A stretch of DNA of 64,000 nt. Source: Verrucomicrobiales bacterium (GTDB lineage: Bacteria; Verrucomicrobiota; Verrucomicrobiia; Limisphaerales; J093). Both the position numbers and the translations under genes were made by a program. The notes beneath the pieces were generated by a model that saw only the letters and a list, made by a program, of their open reading frames with translations, ran no database searches and was not told where the DNA came from. Location of the stretch: NCBI GenBank assembly GCA_024233215.1, contig JACKPW010000012.1:124001-188000 (forward strand). The letters run 5' to 3'. Every line of letters begins with the position of its first letter. The stretch's first letter is position 1. Of the stretch, positions 1-8,738 are shown one piece after another.

Positions 1-3000
1 CGCCTCGAAGTCGTGACCGAGTTCGTGGAATGCCCCGACCCCGAGTTGCGCTCCCAGTCCGTGGGGCGCGAAGGAGAGGAGAAGCTGGAAGACCACACCG
101 TGGTGGACTTCGGCGGCATGGCGATCCTGAAAGGACACGCCTTCCCGGTGGACAGCGGAGACGCGTGGGCTTTCGACGGCGGGATGCCGACCGAGGCGCA
201 GACGCCGGTCCTGAAACAGTTTCACGAACTGCCGGACGGCCGGCGGTTTCTCGTGGAGTCGGTCGCCTGGACGGAGGCGGAAGGGCAGTGGGCCGACCTC
301 GCGCTTAATGCGCATCCCGAATCCGCGACGGGCGAGGACGCTGCTCCCGTTGAGCCCGTGCCCGCCGGGACGGTTGAGGGCGACGAAACCAGCCGGTTGG
401 CGGCCACCACGATTTCCGTCCAGAAGGACGGGGCGGCTTCGTCTGGAGCCGTGGACACGCCGCGGCGTACCTGGCCGGCACCGCGTCCCCCATCTCCCGA
501 GCGCCAACCCATTGAACTGGCCCAAATGCCCTACAAACCGGAAGGGTACCTGGTCGACTTTGCCTTCGTGACCGTTTCCGGAGGCAACCCGACGGTCTTC
601 CAGACCGGCTGGACCTACTACGTGAAGACCAGCTACTACAGCGGTAGCTCGGTCACCTTCCAGTCAGGGGCCACGATCAAGTTCAAGAACAACGCCTACC
701 TGCTGCTCTACGGTCCGGTTTCATTCCCCAGTTCCGGAGACGCGGTGGTATTCACCTCGCGGAACGATGATCAACACGGCGCCGTCATCCGCTACGTGCC
801 GAACGAGGACGACAGCGATGGCAACCCCACGATGCACATGGCCTCCGTGGCCGTGTGGATCTACTACGTGAACCTCAGCACGACCATCCAAGACGCCCGG
901 ATTATGTGGGCGCAAAAGGGGGTCCGGTACGATGTGAATCCGGGCGTCAACTTCCCCCACCATTTGAGCGGCTCGCACTTCGAGTGCTGCGAAAACGGGG
1001 TGTACGCGGCGCTGCAGAGCGCCACGCTGGACATCACGGACGTCACGAAGTGTTCAATGTTTGGCCCTCCCGTGGTCAACTCGGGGTATGGCACGATCTC
1101 GGGCAATCCGACGACGCCGCCCGGGTGCCAGGTGGAGTCCGTGGCCTGGGTGAACGATCCCACCCAGGACACTACCACCGGCGATCCGAACGGCGATCCG
1201 AATAAGAACACCCAGTCCGAGTGCAGCTTTGTCCTGGCGGACAACAACCGCGTCGTGGCGGCTTTCTGGGATACCCATCTCAGCGCGTACGGACTTGGCA
1301 CGAAGAATGAGGATTTCACCGGTTTGGGCCCCATTCGTTCGACTGGATGGGCCGTCTCGTATGACAGCGGCGTTAGTTTCAACGACCAGGGCGCGCTGCT
1401 GCCGATGCCTCCCACCACGGCTTGGGAGGGGGATGCCGGCGATCCCGTTATGGCTCGCGACGAGACCAGCGGCGACATCTACTTGCTGGTGAATCCTAGC
1501 CGTGAGAATAGCCCGTTGCCAGGGCACTTAAATACATGGTTTGGCTTTCGGTTGTGGAAGTCCGTCAACAACGGCAGCAGCTTTACTCCCGTCAATACCG
1601 ATGTCTTTGGCGGTAGCGTTTCGCAAGGTGACAAGCCGATGATTGCAGTCAGCAGTTCCGGCGTGATCTACGCAGCCGGAAAAGGGACTTTGGGCGGAAC
1701 GAATGAGGTGGTGGTAGCCGCCCGCTCGTCGAATGGAGGGACTAGTTGGGATCCCCCCGACCTACTTGACAGCGACCCTGGGGCCTCCTCCGGTGCCGAA
1801 ATCGTGATTGGGACGACCGGTCACGTGTACGTCCTCTACCTGCACGAGGCGTCGAACACCTACACACTGCGATACCGCTGGCTTCACAATGGTGCTTGGA
1901 AACCCAGCATCGGCACGATCCCGGCGCACCAAAGCCACTATGGCCTCTTTTCTGTGGGGCGGAGTGGCAGCGGAGACCCCAAGCGCTCAAATCAAGTGCA
2001 TGACGAAGACTACTTTCATAGCAATGGCTATCCGCGGGCGGCGGTGAACCCGAGCACTGGGCTAATCTACGTTGTGTTCACCGATTTGCCTGAAGCGGAC
2101 CCAGGGGAAGGAGAGCGGAACCCGGATCGCGGAGACATCTTCGTTCAAGAGGCAATCGTCAACCAGCAGGACGGTTCACTCACCTGGCTGGCAAATGGCG
2201 CCGTGCGGGTCAATCAAGACAACACGGAGACCGACCAGTGGCTTCCGTCCATCGCGATCAGCGACAACACGTTGTTCATCGGCTACTACAGCCGGCAGGA
2301 TCGACCGGACGACAACGACCTCCTCCGGGCGTATGGCGTCAAGGCGGACATCTCCAACGGCTTGGGAAGTGCCTCGTTTGACACTTTTCCCATCAGCCCC
2401 GCTCTTTTCCCCCCGCTCTATCCTGGTCCCAGGCGCTACAACCTGTCTCTGGAATCAGTGACCGATCCTTCAGAAATACCCATTTCTGGTACTAGGCTGG
2501 TTGTCGTCGCCTTGGACACAACGGATGACACGCTTCACTTTAGAGTGTTCGACGAAAACGGAGACATTGTTCTGGATAACTCGGAAGACGCTTTTTCTGA
2601 CAAATCGAGCGAGATTGCGGCCCTAGAAACTCTGTTGGCGCCGCTATGGGATGAGCAGACATCGACTTGGGACACCCCAACGTGTGAACAGGAGGGCGCC
2701 GTCATCAACACCGTGCGGTCCATTACTGGACAAGCTGGGTCGGTAGAGGTGACTCCGCCATGCGAGCCGTGGAAATACGATCACGTGTTCCCCCAAGCCG
2801 GCGTGTGTCTTGACACCTATGCCAGGTACTCGGGTTCCCCGGTAGATCTGTTCGATTGCAGTGGAGTTCCGACGCTTGATCTGTATCGCGACTTCATGGC
2901 CGACGACTACACTTGGGCCGCTGCGGACGCGAACTACTTCTATTTCGCTTGGTGTGACCGCTCAAGGTCCTGCTCGCTGCCCGGCGGAGGCCGCCCCGAC

Positions 3001-3033
3001 TCGAACGTTCGACTCGCACGGATTGTACCGTGA
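1..3033 (+). CDS. Large secreted protein with Asp-box (sialidase-like) propeller, 5' end cut by window
   Basis: The reading frame is open from the first base, so the protein (at least 1006 residues) very probably starts upstream; the GTG at base 13 is only the first possible start codon inside the window. Residues about 165-360 have short hydrophobic strand repeats rich in Asn, Gly and Ser, as in parallel beta-helix or passenger-like domains. Residues about 450-800 carry Asp-box signatures (SYDSGVSF, SVNNGSSF, SSNGGTSW) typical of sialidase/BNR propellers. No catalytic Arg triad could be assigned, so enzymatic function is not claimed. The stop overlaps a GTG of the next frame, suggesting co-transcription with the following secreted protein. 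Cys residues cluster in the last 130 residues, which fits an exported protein. Confidence 0.75.
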   Translation, partial: RLEVVTEFVECPDPELRSQSVGREGEEKLEDHTVVDFGGMAILKGHAFPVDSGDAWAFDGGMPTEAQTPVLKQFHELPDGRRFLVESVAWTEAEGQWADLALNAHPESATGEDAAPVEPVPAGTVEGDETSRLAATTISVQKDGAASSGAVDTPRRTWPAPRPPSPERQPIELAQMPYKPEGYLVDFAFVTVSGGNPTVFQTGWTYYVKTSYYSGSSVTFQSGATIKFKNNAYLLLYGPVSFPSSGDAVVFTSRNDDQHGAVIRYVPNEDDSDGNPTMHMASVAVWIYYVNLSTTIQDARIMWAQKGVRYDVNPGVNFPHHLSGSHFECCENGVYAALQSATLDITDVTKCSMFGPPVVNSGYGTISGNPTTPPGCQVESVAWVNDPTQDTTTGDPNGDPNKNTQSECSFVLADNNRVVAAFWDTHLSAYGLGTKNEDFTGLGPIRSTGWAVSYDSGVSFNDQGALLPMPPTTAWEGDAGDPVMARDETSGDIYLLVNPSRENSPLPGHLNTWFGFRLWKSVNNGSSFTPVNTDVFGGSVSQGDKPMIAVSSSGVIYAAGKGTLGGTNEVVVAARSSNGGTSWDPPDLLDSDPGASSGAEIVIGTTGHVYVLYLHEASNTYTLRYRWLHNGAWKPSIGTIPAHQSHYGLFSVGRSGSGDPKRSNQVHDEDYFHSNGYPRAAVNPSTGLIYVVFTDLPEADPGEGERNPDRGDIFVQEAIVNQQDGSLTWLANGAVRVNQDNTETDQWLPSIAISDNTLFIGYYSRQDRPDDNDLLRAYGVKADISNGLGSASFDTFPISPALFPPLYPGPRRYNLSLESVTDPSEIPISGTRLVVVALDTTDDTLHFRVFDENGDIVLDNSEDAFSDKSSEIAALETLLAPLWDEQTSTWDTPTCEQEGAVINTVRSITGQAGSVEVTPPCEPWKYDHVFPQAGVCLDTYARYSGSPVDLFDCSGVPTLDLYRDFMADDYTWAAADANYFYFAWCDRSRSCSLPGGGRPDSNVRLARIVP

Positions 3034-3047
3034 GAAAGCACACTAAG

Positions 3048-4079
3048 ATGCCAACCACGCGCATAACGGCGGCAACGGTCTGGTGGACGTTGTCCTGCTC
3101 AACGGTGTTCGCCGCAGGCGGGGGGAGCATCGCGTTTGCCAATTGGGGCCCCGGATTCCCTCCTGGGCTAAACGCCCCGTTCTATGATCAGGACGGGGTG
3201 TTCCTGCCAGGGCCGGATTACGTGGCGCAGCTCTACGCATGGAAACCGGGGGAGGGCTTCCTGCCGGTTTGTCGCCCGGTCGAGTTCCACGCGGACGGCT
3301 ATCACGGATACTTTTGGGGTGGCTCCATGAACATACCTTTCTTGAGTGAGGGTCATCCCGCTTGGATCCAGGTGAGAGCTTGGAGGATGGAGGGGGGGCG
3401 GACTTTCGAAGCTGCGGCGTTAGCCGGGGCGTGGTCTGGGGCATCGGAGATCCTTTACGTGCCGAACTTAGGAACACCCGGATCAGGGTGCCCACCATCA
3501 GTAGGCGGTTTGGAGCCAACAAGACCAATCCCCAACCCCGGTCTCATGGGTACTCCAACACTGCCTGCTGAGTTGTGGGGGCTCAAGTACCCCGGCCCCC
3601 CGCTTGTAGTGCGGGACCCTGAGACGCTAGCCTTGCGGGCTGGCGAGCAGACTCAGTTGTCCGTAGTTGCCAGCAGCGGGGTGACGGCGTTCTACCAGTG
3701 GCATCAGTCCGCCAGCGACGCCCCCTACGGCCTGATTCCCTACGCCACTAACGCCACCTACACCACGCCGGCTTTGCGGTCCACCACCACCTACTGGGTG
3801 ACCATCCGCAATTCCGCCGGCACCACGACCAGCGAATCCGCGACCATCACAATCCTCCCCTGGCTGACCATTTCGGACGTCTTGGGAAGCGGCGTGGAGC
3901 TGAGGCTGGAAGGTGCGGCGGACACGGATTACGAGATTCAATACACGAAGTCCCTCGCGCGGGCAGAATGGCAAACCCTCACGAATGTGACGACGCCCTG
4001 GTGGGGATGGACGCTCGTTGAGGACAATGCCGCCACAGGTCCTACCACCCGTTTCTACCGGGCGGTCGCGCTGCCCTGA
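3048..4079 (+). CDS. Secreted protein with Ig-like region and C-terminal FYR domain
   Basis: Unrecognised function, 343 residues from the ATG at 3048. A GTG at 3030 in the same frame overlaps the upstream stop, but the ATG places a clean signal peptide (about 22 residues ending STVFA) at the N-terminus. The first part (about 25-160) begins with a GSIAFANWG-type strand and includes APFYDQDG and YVAQLYAW, a pattern I associate with verrucomicrobial secreted proteins. Residues about 190-270 resemble a bacterial Ig-like domain (YQWHQS, TYWVTIRNSAG). The last 70 residues have the pattern YEIQYTKSL...W...FYRAV, also present in two other proteins of this window. It follows the Asp-box protein directly and may be its partner. 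Confidence 0.75.
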   Translation: MPTTRITAATVWWTLSCSTVFAAGGGSIAFANWGPGFPPGLNAPFYDQDGVFLPGPDYVAQLYAWKPGEGFLPVCRPVEFHADGYHGYFWGGSMNIPFLSEGHPAWIQVRAWRMEGGRTFEAAALAGAWSGASEILYVPNLGTPGSGCPPSVGGLEPTRPIPNPGLMGTPTLPAELWGLKYPGPPLVVRDPETLALRAGEQTQLSVVASSGVTAFYQWHQSASDAPYGLIPYATNATYTTPALRSTTTYWVTIRNSAGTTTSESATITILPWLTISDVLGSGVELRLEGAADTDYEIQYTKSLARAEWQTLTNVTTPWWGWTLVEDNAATGPTTRFYRAVALP

Positions 4080-4174
4080 ACGGCGTGGCCTCAGCGGGGC
4101 CGATGACGAAGTACGTGAAAGGGTCGGTTGTTGATAATGACTTATGGGGCCGGATCGGACAGGGTTCGGGGAAC

Positions 4175-4446
4175 ATGGCCAGAAAGCTCAGAGTGGAGTA
4201 TCCGGGGGCGGTCTACCACGTCCTCAATCGGAGAAACCGTCGCGAGGCAATCTCTCGCGACGATACCAACCGGCAGCACTTCGTGGACACCCTGGCCGAA
4301 GCCTGTGCCAAGACATGCTGGCAGGTCCATGCCCTTTGGCGGAGAGCACGGTGACGGCAAAGTGGATTGCGGCCCGACTGCGGATGGGCATCCCGGGGCA
4401 CCTGCAGCATCTGCTCCACCGGCAGCGCCAAACAGAGACAGCCTGA
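4175..4446 (+). pseudogene. REP-associated tyrosine transposase (RAYT, Y1_Tnp) relic
   Basis: The N-terminal piece starts at ATG 4175 and reads MARKLRVEYPGAVYHVLNR, the conserved start of RAYT/IS200-like Y1 transposases. It continues to about 4340. After a frame change the sequence reads VTAKWIAARLRMGIPGHLQH to a stop at 4446, which resembles the C-terminal tail of the same family. The central part, containing the HUH motif and the catalytic tyrosine, is absent. The family is usually about 200-330 residues, so most of the gene has been deleted and the two ends are joined out of frame. It cannot be active. RAYTs mobilise REP-type palindromes, and several such repeats lie in this window. Confidence 0.75.
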
Positions 4447-4477
4447 GATGACAATATCAAGAACCGACCCCCCGCTC

Positions 4478-5944
4478 TCACTCCTGGCGGAGTTCGGCCG
4501 CTTCCTGTTCCAGGCGCGTCGCCACATCCCGGTATTCCGCGGCGATGTCGTGCTCCTCTCCCAGGTCGAGTGAGAGATCGAACAGGGGGTAGGGGTGCTC
4601 AAACAACTTCCCCCGGGGTTCCTCCCGGCCGCCGCTGCCGTTGCCCAGAACCAGTTTCCACTGGCCGTCCCGAATTGCGAACATCCCGTTGCCGGAATGG
4701 TGGATCACCGGAGGCCGCGGCACGTCGGGTCGCCGGCCTTCCAGCCAGGGCAGGAAACTGAAGCTGTCGGGCGCGCCCCCGGCGGGGATTGTGGCCCCTA
4801 CGATCTCCGCGGCCGTTGCGAAGAAGTCCGTGAGGCAGAGGGTGGCGGTGCAGCGGGTGGCGGGTTGCACCCGGCCCGGCCAGCGGACCAGGAAGGGCAC
4901 CCGATGGCCCGCCTCCCAGATGTCCGCCTTTGTGCCCCGGAGCGGGCCGTTCGCCGTGTGGTGTTCCGGGCGATAGGCCTGCACACTCGCATCCTCGACA
5001 TGGTCCGGGGTGACATCGCGGCGATACATGTACGAACCATTGTCGCTCGTGTAGATCACGAGGGTGTCGTCGCGGACGCCGGCTTCCTCGATGGCCTTCA
5101 GCACCTCACCCACCGTCCAGTCCACCTGGATGACGAAATCGCCGTAGGGACCGAGCCCGCTCCGGCCCTGGAAACGGGGATGCGGCAACACCGGCTTGTG
5201 GGGGGCGGTCATCGGGAAATAGAGGAAGAACGGACGTTCCTTCCCGGCCGCCTGATCACGGATGAATCCCGTGGCCTGGGCCAGGAGGTCGTCGAGGCAG
5301 TTTTCCATGACCAGATCCGAACCGCGCTCGCCCTGGCGCAGAAAGGCGGGAAAGGGCTGGGCCGGCTGTTCTTCGATCTCCGGGGCGGTGATCCGGCCAT
5401 TGTGGATGAAGACATAGGGCGGGAAATCCAGCGACGCCGGGATGATGTGGGAGAAGCCGAAGCCGAGTTCCTTCGGGCCGTGCGTGACCGGTTTCGTGAA
5501 ATCGATCGTGCCGTCGGGGAGCTTCTGCCAGCCCAACCCGAGGTGCCATTTGCCGACGATGCCGGTGGCATAACCGTTGGCTTTCAGCAGCGAGGCGATC
5601 GTCGGCCGTTCCGACTCGATCAGCGGCGCGCTGTAGCCGTTCAACACCCCGCTCTTCAACCGGCTGCGCCAGCAATAGCGTCCCGTGACCAGGCCGTAGC
5701 GCGTGGGGGTGCAGACTGCCGAGCCCGTGTGGGCATCGGTAAACGCCATCCCTTCGCCGGCCAGGCGGTTCAAGTTCGGGGTGGGGATGGTGGAGGCCGG
5801 GTTCAGGGCTTGGACGTCCCCGAACCCCATGTCATCGGCGAGGATGAAGACGATGTTGGGGCGGGTGGCGGCGATTGCCGAAAGGGATGGCAGCAGGCCC
5901 GCAACGAGGGGGACGGCCAGGGCGAACAGCGAGCGGATCTTCAT
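4478..5944 (-). CDS. Arylsulfatase-type sulfatase
   Basis: 488 residues with a signal peptide of about 26 residues, so the enzyme acts outside the cytoplasm. The N-terminal alkaline-phosphatase-fold strand reads RPNIVFILADDMGFGD, giving the metal-binding Asp pair. The active-site motif is CTPTR at Cys78, the C-x-P-x-R signature in which Cys is converted to formylglycine by a sulfatase-modifying enzyme (not encoded in the window). GKWHLG and the later YTSDNGS segment supply further expected active-site residues. Length is normal for the family. It lies 113 bases downstream of the Gfo/Idh gene on the same strand and the two may be co-transcribed. Substrate is unknown; a sulfated sugar is likely. 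Confidence 0.93.
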   Translation of the reverse strand: MKIRSLFALAVPLVAGLLPSLSAIAATRPNIVFILADDMGFGDVQALNPASTIPTPNLNRLAGEGMAFTDAHTGSAVCTPTRYGLVTGRYCWRSRLKSGVLNGYSAPLIESERPTIASLLKANGYATGIVGKWHLGLGWQKLPDGTIDFTKPVTHGPKELGFGFSHIIPASLDFPPYVFIHNGRITAPEIEEQPAQPFPAFLRQGERGSDLVMENCLDDLLAQATGFIRDQAAGKERPFFLYFPMTAPHKPVLPHPRFQGRSGLGPYGDFVIQVDWTVGEVLKAIEEAGVRDDTLVIYTSDNGSYMYRRDVTPDHVEDASVQAYRPEHHTANGPLRGTKADIWEAGHRVPFLVRWPGRVQPATRCTATLCLTDFFATAAEIVGATIPAGGAPDSFSFLPWLEGRRPDVPRPPVIHHSGNGMFAIRDGQWKLVLGNGSGGREEPRGKLFEHPYPLFDLSLDLGEEHDIAAEYRDVATRLEQEAAELRQE

Positions 5945-6057
5945 GGTTGGGTGGGGTCGGGTGGGCGGGAAAGTGAGAGCCGCCCCGGCCGGAACGTGTC
6001 GGGCGCGGGGCGGCGTGAGACGAGTCGGAGATTGTCCGGGACCGGCCGGCCGTCGCG

Positions 6058-7206
6058 CTACTTGACGTGTTTCACCTTCTCCCAGCGCCCGGTCTTACCG
6101 GATTTGAGCACGGCGTCGCAGACGTACTGGGTTTCCAGGGCGTCCTTGAACGTCGGGCTGGCGGGTTTCTTCGTGCCGAGGCTGTTGATGAAGTCCGCCA
6201 CCTGATGAACGAAGCTGTGTTCGTAACCGATCTGGAGACCGGGCACCCACCACTTGTCCATGTAGGGATGATCGCCGCCCGCGTCGGTGACGTGGATCGA
6301 CTGCCAGCCGCGCAATTTGCCCTCGATGCCGTGATCGAAGTATTCGAGCCGGTGGAGGTCGTGCAGGTCCCAGGCGATGGAGGCCTTTTCGCCGTTGATC
6401 TCGAAGGTGTAGAGCGCCTTGTGGCCGCGGGCATACCGCGTGGATTCAAAGGTCGCCAGCGAACCGTTCTGGAAACGGGCGAGGAACGCGCAGGCATCGT
6501 CGATGCTGACCTTCTGGACCTTCCCGGTCAGGGTATGGGTGCGTTGCTTGATGAAGGTCTCGGTCATCGCGCTGACGGTATTGATGTTGCCGTTGAGCCA
6601 GAGCGCGGTGTCGATGCAATGGGCGAGGAGGTCGCCGGTGACGCCACTGCCGGCGGCTTTCGCATCGAGCCGCCAGAGTCCGGCGCCGCCCTGCGGCAGT
6701 TCGGGGCTGATGGTCCAGTCCTGGAGAAACTTGGCCCGGTAATGGAAGATCTTGCCGAGGCGCCCTTCGTCGATGAGTTGTTTGGCGAGGGTGACTGCGG
6801 GAACCCGGCGGTAGTTGTACCAGACCATGTTCGGCACGCCGGCCTTTTCCACGGCAGCCACCATCTTCTCGCCCTCGGCCCCGGTGCGGGCGATCGGCTT
6901 TTCGCACAGGATCATTTTGCCGGCCTTGGCGGCGGCGGTGGCCATCTTGAGGTGCTGGTCATTGGGGGCGCAGACGTCCACGGCGTCAATGTCGTCGCGG
7001 GCGATGAGCTTGTGCCAGTCGGTCTCCGTGGATTCATAGCCCCAGCGTGCGGCGAAGGCCTTCACCTTTTCCTCGTCCCGACCGCAGGCGGCCTTGAGGA
7101 CGGGCTGGTACTTGAGATCGAAGAAGTTGCCCACCTTGCGGAAGGCGTTTGAGTGCGCACGGCCCATGAAGCCGTATCCGATCATGCCAATTCGTAACTC
7201 TTTCAT
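6058..7206 (-). CDS. Gfo/Idh/MocA family oxidoreductase (cytoplasmic)
   Basis: 382 residues from the ATG at 7206; the open frame extends upstream but the Rossmann motif GMIGYGFMG starts right after this Met. The family oxidises or reduces sugars or inositols with NAD(P). Visible hallmarks are the GxGxxG nucleotide loop (residues about 8-13), CEKPIA (the conserved EKP containing the catalytic Lys) and DLLAHCIDTALWL with the conserved His. No signal peptide is present, unlike the two other Gfo/Idh proteins of the window. It is divergent from the SGNH hydrolase and upstream of the sulfatase, suggesting a role in catabolising the desulfated sugar. Substrate cannot be inferred. Confidence 0.9.
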   Translation of the reverse strand: MKELRIGMIGYGFMGRAHSNAFRKVGNFFDLKYQPVLKAACGRDEEKVKAFAARWGYESTETDWHKLIARDDIDAVDVCAPNDQHLKMATAAAKAGKMILCEKPIARTGAEGEKMVAAVEKAGVPNMVWYNYRRVPAVTLAKQLIDEGRLGKIFHYRAKFLQDWTISPELPQGGAGLWRLDAKAAGSGVTGDLLAHCIDTALWLNGNINTVSAMTETFIKQRTHTLTGKVQKVSIDDACAFLARFQNGSLATFESTRYARGHKALYTFEINGEKASIAWDLHDLHRLEYFDHGIEGKLRGWQSIHVTDAGGDHPYMDKWWVPGLQIGYEHSFVHQVADFINSLGTKKPASPTFKDALETQYVCDAVLKSGKTGRWEKVKHVK

Positions 7207-7306
7207 AGGGTCTTCGTGCGGCTTTTGTAGGCGGGCGGGCTGGATGTGTCGATACCGTTTTGGAACGGCCGGCGGCCTGAAGCTCCACGGGAGCATGTTT
7301 CCGCGC

Positions 7307-7336
7307 TTTCCGTGGCCCGCTGCGGGCTCGTATAAT
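7307..7336 (+). promoter_or_regulatory. Predicted promoter giving a near-leaderless SGNH hydrolase mRNA
   Basis: A perfect TATAAT at 7331-7336 lies only 7 bases before the ATG at 7344. A weak -35 (TTTCCG, 7307-7312) is spaced by 18 bases. A transcript starting about 7 bases after the -10 box would begin at or next to the start codon. No Shine-Dalgarno sequence is present between the -10 box and the ATG. Confidence 0.5.
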
Positions 7337-7343
7337 CGGCCCC

Positions 7344-8645
7344 ATGAAACGCATTCGTCCCGTCGGTCTGTCCCTGCTGCTGGTCCTGGCCCTGCGCGCG
7401 TCGGCCGCCCTGGCACCGTTGCCGGAGGATTCCTACTTCGCGCCGTTCAAGCCGGAGGCCGCGCCCGCCCCGTCCGGACTCATGTTGAAGCAGGGGGATC
7501 GACTCGCCATCTGCGGGGACTCCATCACCGAGCAGAAGATGTATTCGCGGATCATGGAGACCTACCTGACAGTCTGCGTGCCGCAGCTCGACATCACGGT
7601 GCGGCAGTTCGGTTGGAGTGGCGAACGGGCTCCCGGATTCCTGGGCCGGATGACCAACGATGTCCTGCGCTTTCATCCGACGATTGCCACAACCTGTTAC
7701 GGCATGAACGACCATCGTTACACGCCCTACACCGAGGAGATCGGGCGCGAGTACCGCGACAGTTCCGAAGCCATCATCCGGTCCTTCAAGGCCCACGGCG
7801 TTCGGGTGCTGCAGGGGGCGGCGGGGACGGTTGGCAAGATGCCCAGCTGGGTTCGCTCCGCCACCGGCACGGTCACCGACCTGAACCTCGGCCTGATGGA
7901 GTTGCGCAACATCGACATCGACCTGGCGCGGCAGGAACAGGTTGGTTTCGCGGACGTCTACCTGCCGATGCTCGTGGAGGGTTTCCACGCCCAGAATCGT
8001 TGGGGCACGGACTACATGGTCTCCGGCAAGGACGGGGTGCATCCCGGCTGGGCGGGCCAACTCGTCATGGCCTATGCGTTTCTGAAGGGCTTCGGTCTCG
8101 ACGGCGACATCGGTACCATCACCGTGGATCTCGCCAAGGGCACCGCCACGGCCAGTGAAGGGCATCGGGTGATCGAGTCGGCCGGCGGCGTGGTCCAATT
8201 GGAAAGCAGTCGCTATCCGTTCTGTGCCACCGGCCCCGAGGACCGCGACGACAGCATCCGGTCCGGCATGGAGTTGGTGCCGTTCAACCAGGATCTGAAC
8301 CGGCTGATGCTCGTCGCACGGCACGGCACGGCGGCGAAGTACCGGGTCACCTGGAGTGATCAATCCCGGATCTTCACCGCGGCGGAACTGGCGAAAGGCG
8401 TGAACCTGGCCAGGGACTTTGCGGAGAACCCGTTCAGCGAGGCGTTCAAGCAGGTGGATGAGGCGGTCGGTCGCAAGCAGGCCTATGAAACCCGCCAGAT
8501 CAAGGACCTGTTCCACGGTCCCGAAGGTCGGACGGACATGACGCTGACCGAGGAGTTGACCGAGGAAGTCCGGACGCCGCTCGCCCGCGCCATCGCCCGC
8601 GCGTTCAAGCCGGTGAAACACACGCTGAAGGTGGAGGCGGAGTAG
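7344..8645 (+). CDS. Secreted SGNH/GDSL-type hydrolase
   Basis: 433 residues with a signal peptide ending near residue 22 (ALRASAALA). Block I of the SGNH family is LAICGDSITEQ with nucleophile Ser60. GMNDHRY gives the block III Gly/Asn region, and DGVHPGWAG supplies the catalytic Asp230 and His233. These enzymes deacylate sugars or lipids. The last about 170 residues are additional to the minimal fold. The gene diverges from the Gfo/Idh-sulfatase pair, consistent with carbohydrate de-esterification alongside desulfation. The start follows a TATAAT box so closely that a leaderless transcript is likely. Confidence 0.88.
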   Translation: MKRIRPVGLSLLLVLALRASAALAPLPEDSYFAPFKPEAAPAPSGLMLKQGDRLAICGDSITEQKMYSRIMETYLTVCVPQLDITVRQFGWSGERAPGFLGRMTNDVLRFHPTIATTCYGMNDHRYTPYTEEIGREYRDSSEAIIRSFKAHGVRVLQGAAGTVGKMPSWVRSATGTVTDLNLGLMELRNIDIDLARQEQVGFADVYLPMLVEGFHAQNRWGTDYMVSGKDGVHPGWAGQLVMAYAFLKGFGLDGDIGTITVDLAKGTATASEGHRVIESAGGVVQLESSRYPFCATGPEDRDDSIRSGMELVPFNQDLNRLMLVARHGTAAKYRVTWSDQSRIFTAAELAKGVNLARDFAENPFSEAFKQVDEAVGRKQAYETRQIKDLFHGPEGRTDMTLTEELTEEVRTPLARAIARAFKPVKHTLKVEAE

Positions 8646-8738
8646 GGACCCGGTTCAACCTCTATTCGGTTACCGCAACGAAGGGCCGGCGATGTTGGAT
8701 CATCGAGATCGGCAACGCCCGGACGCTTTTGGAGCCTC

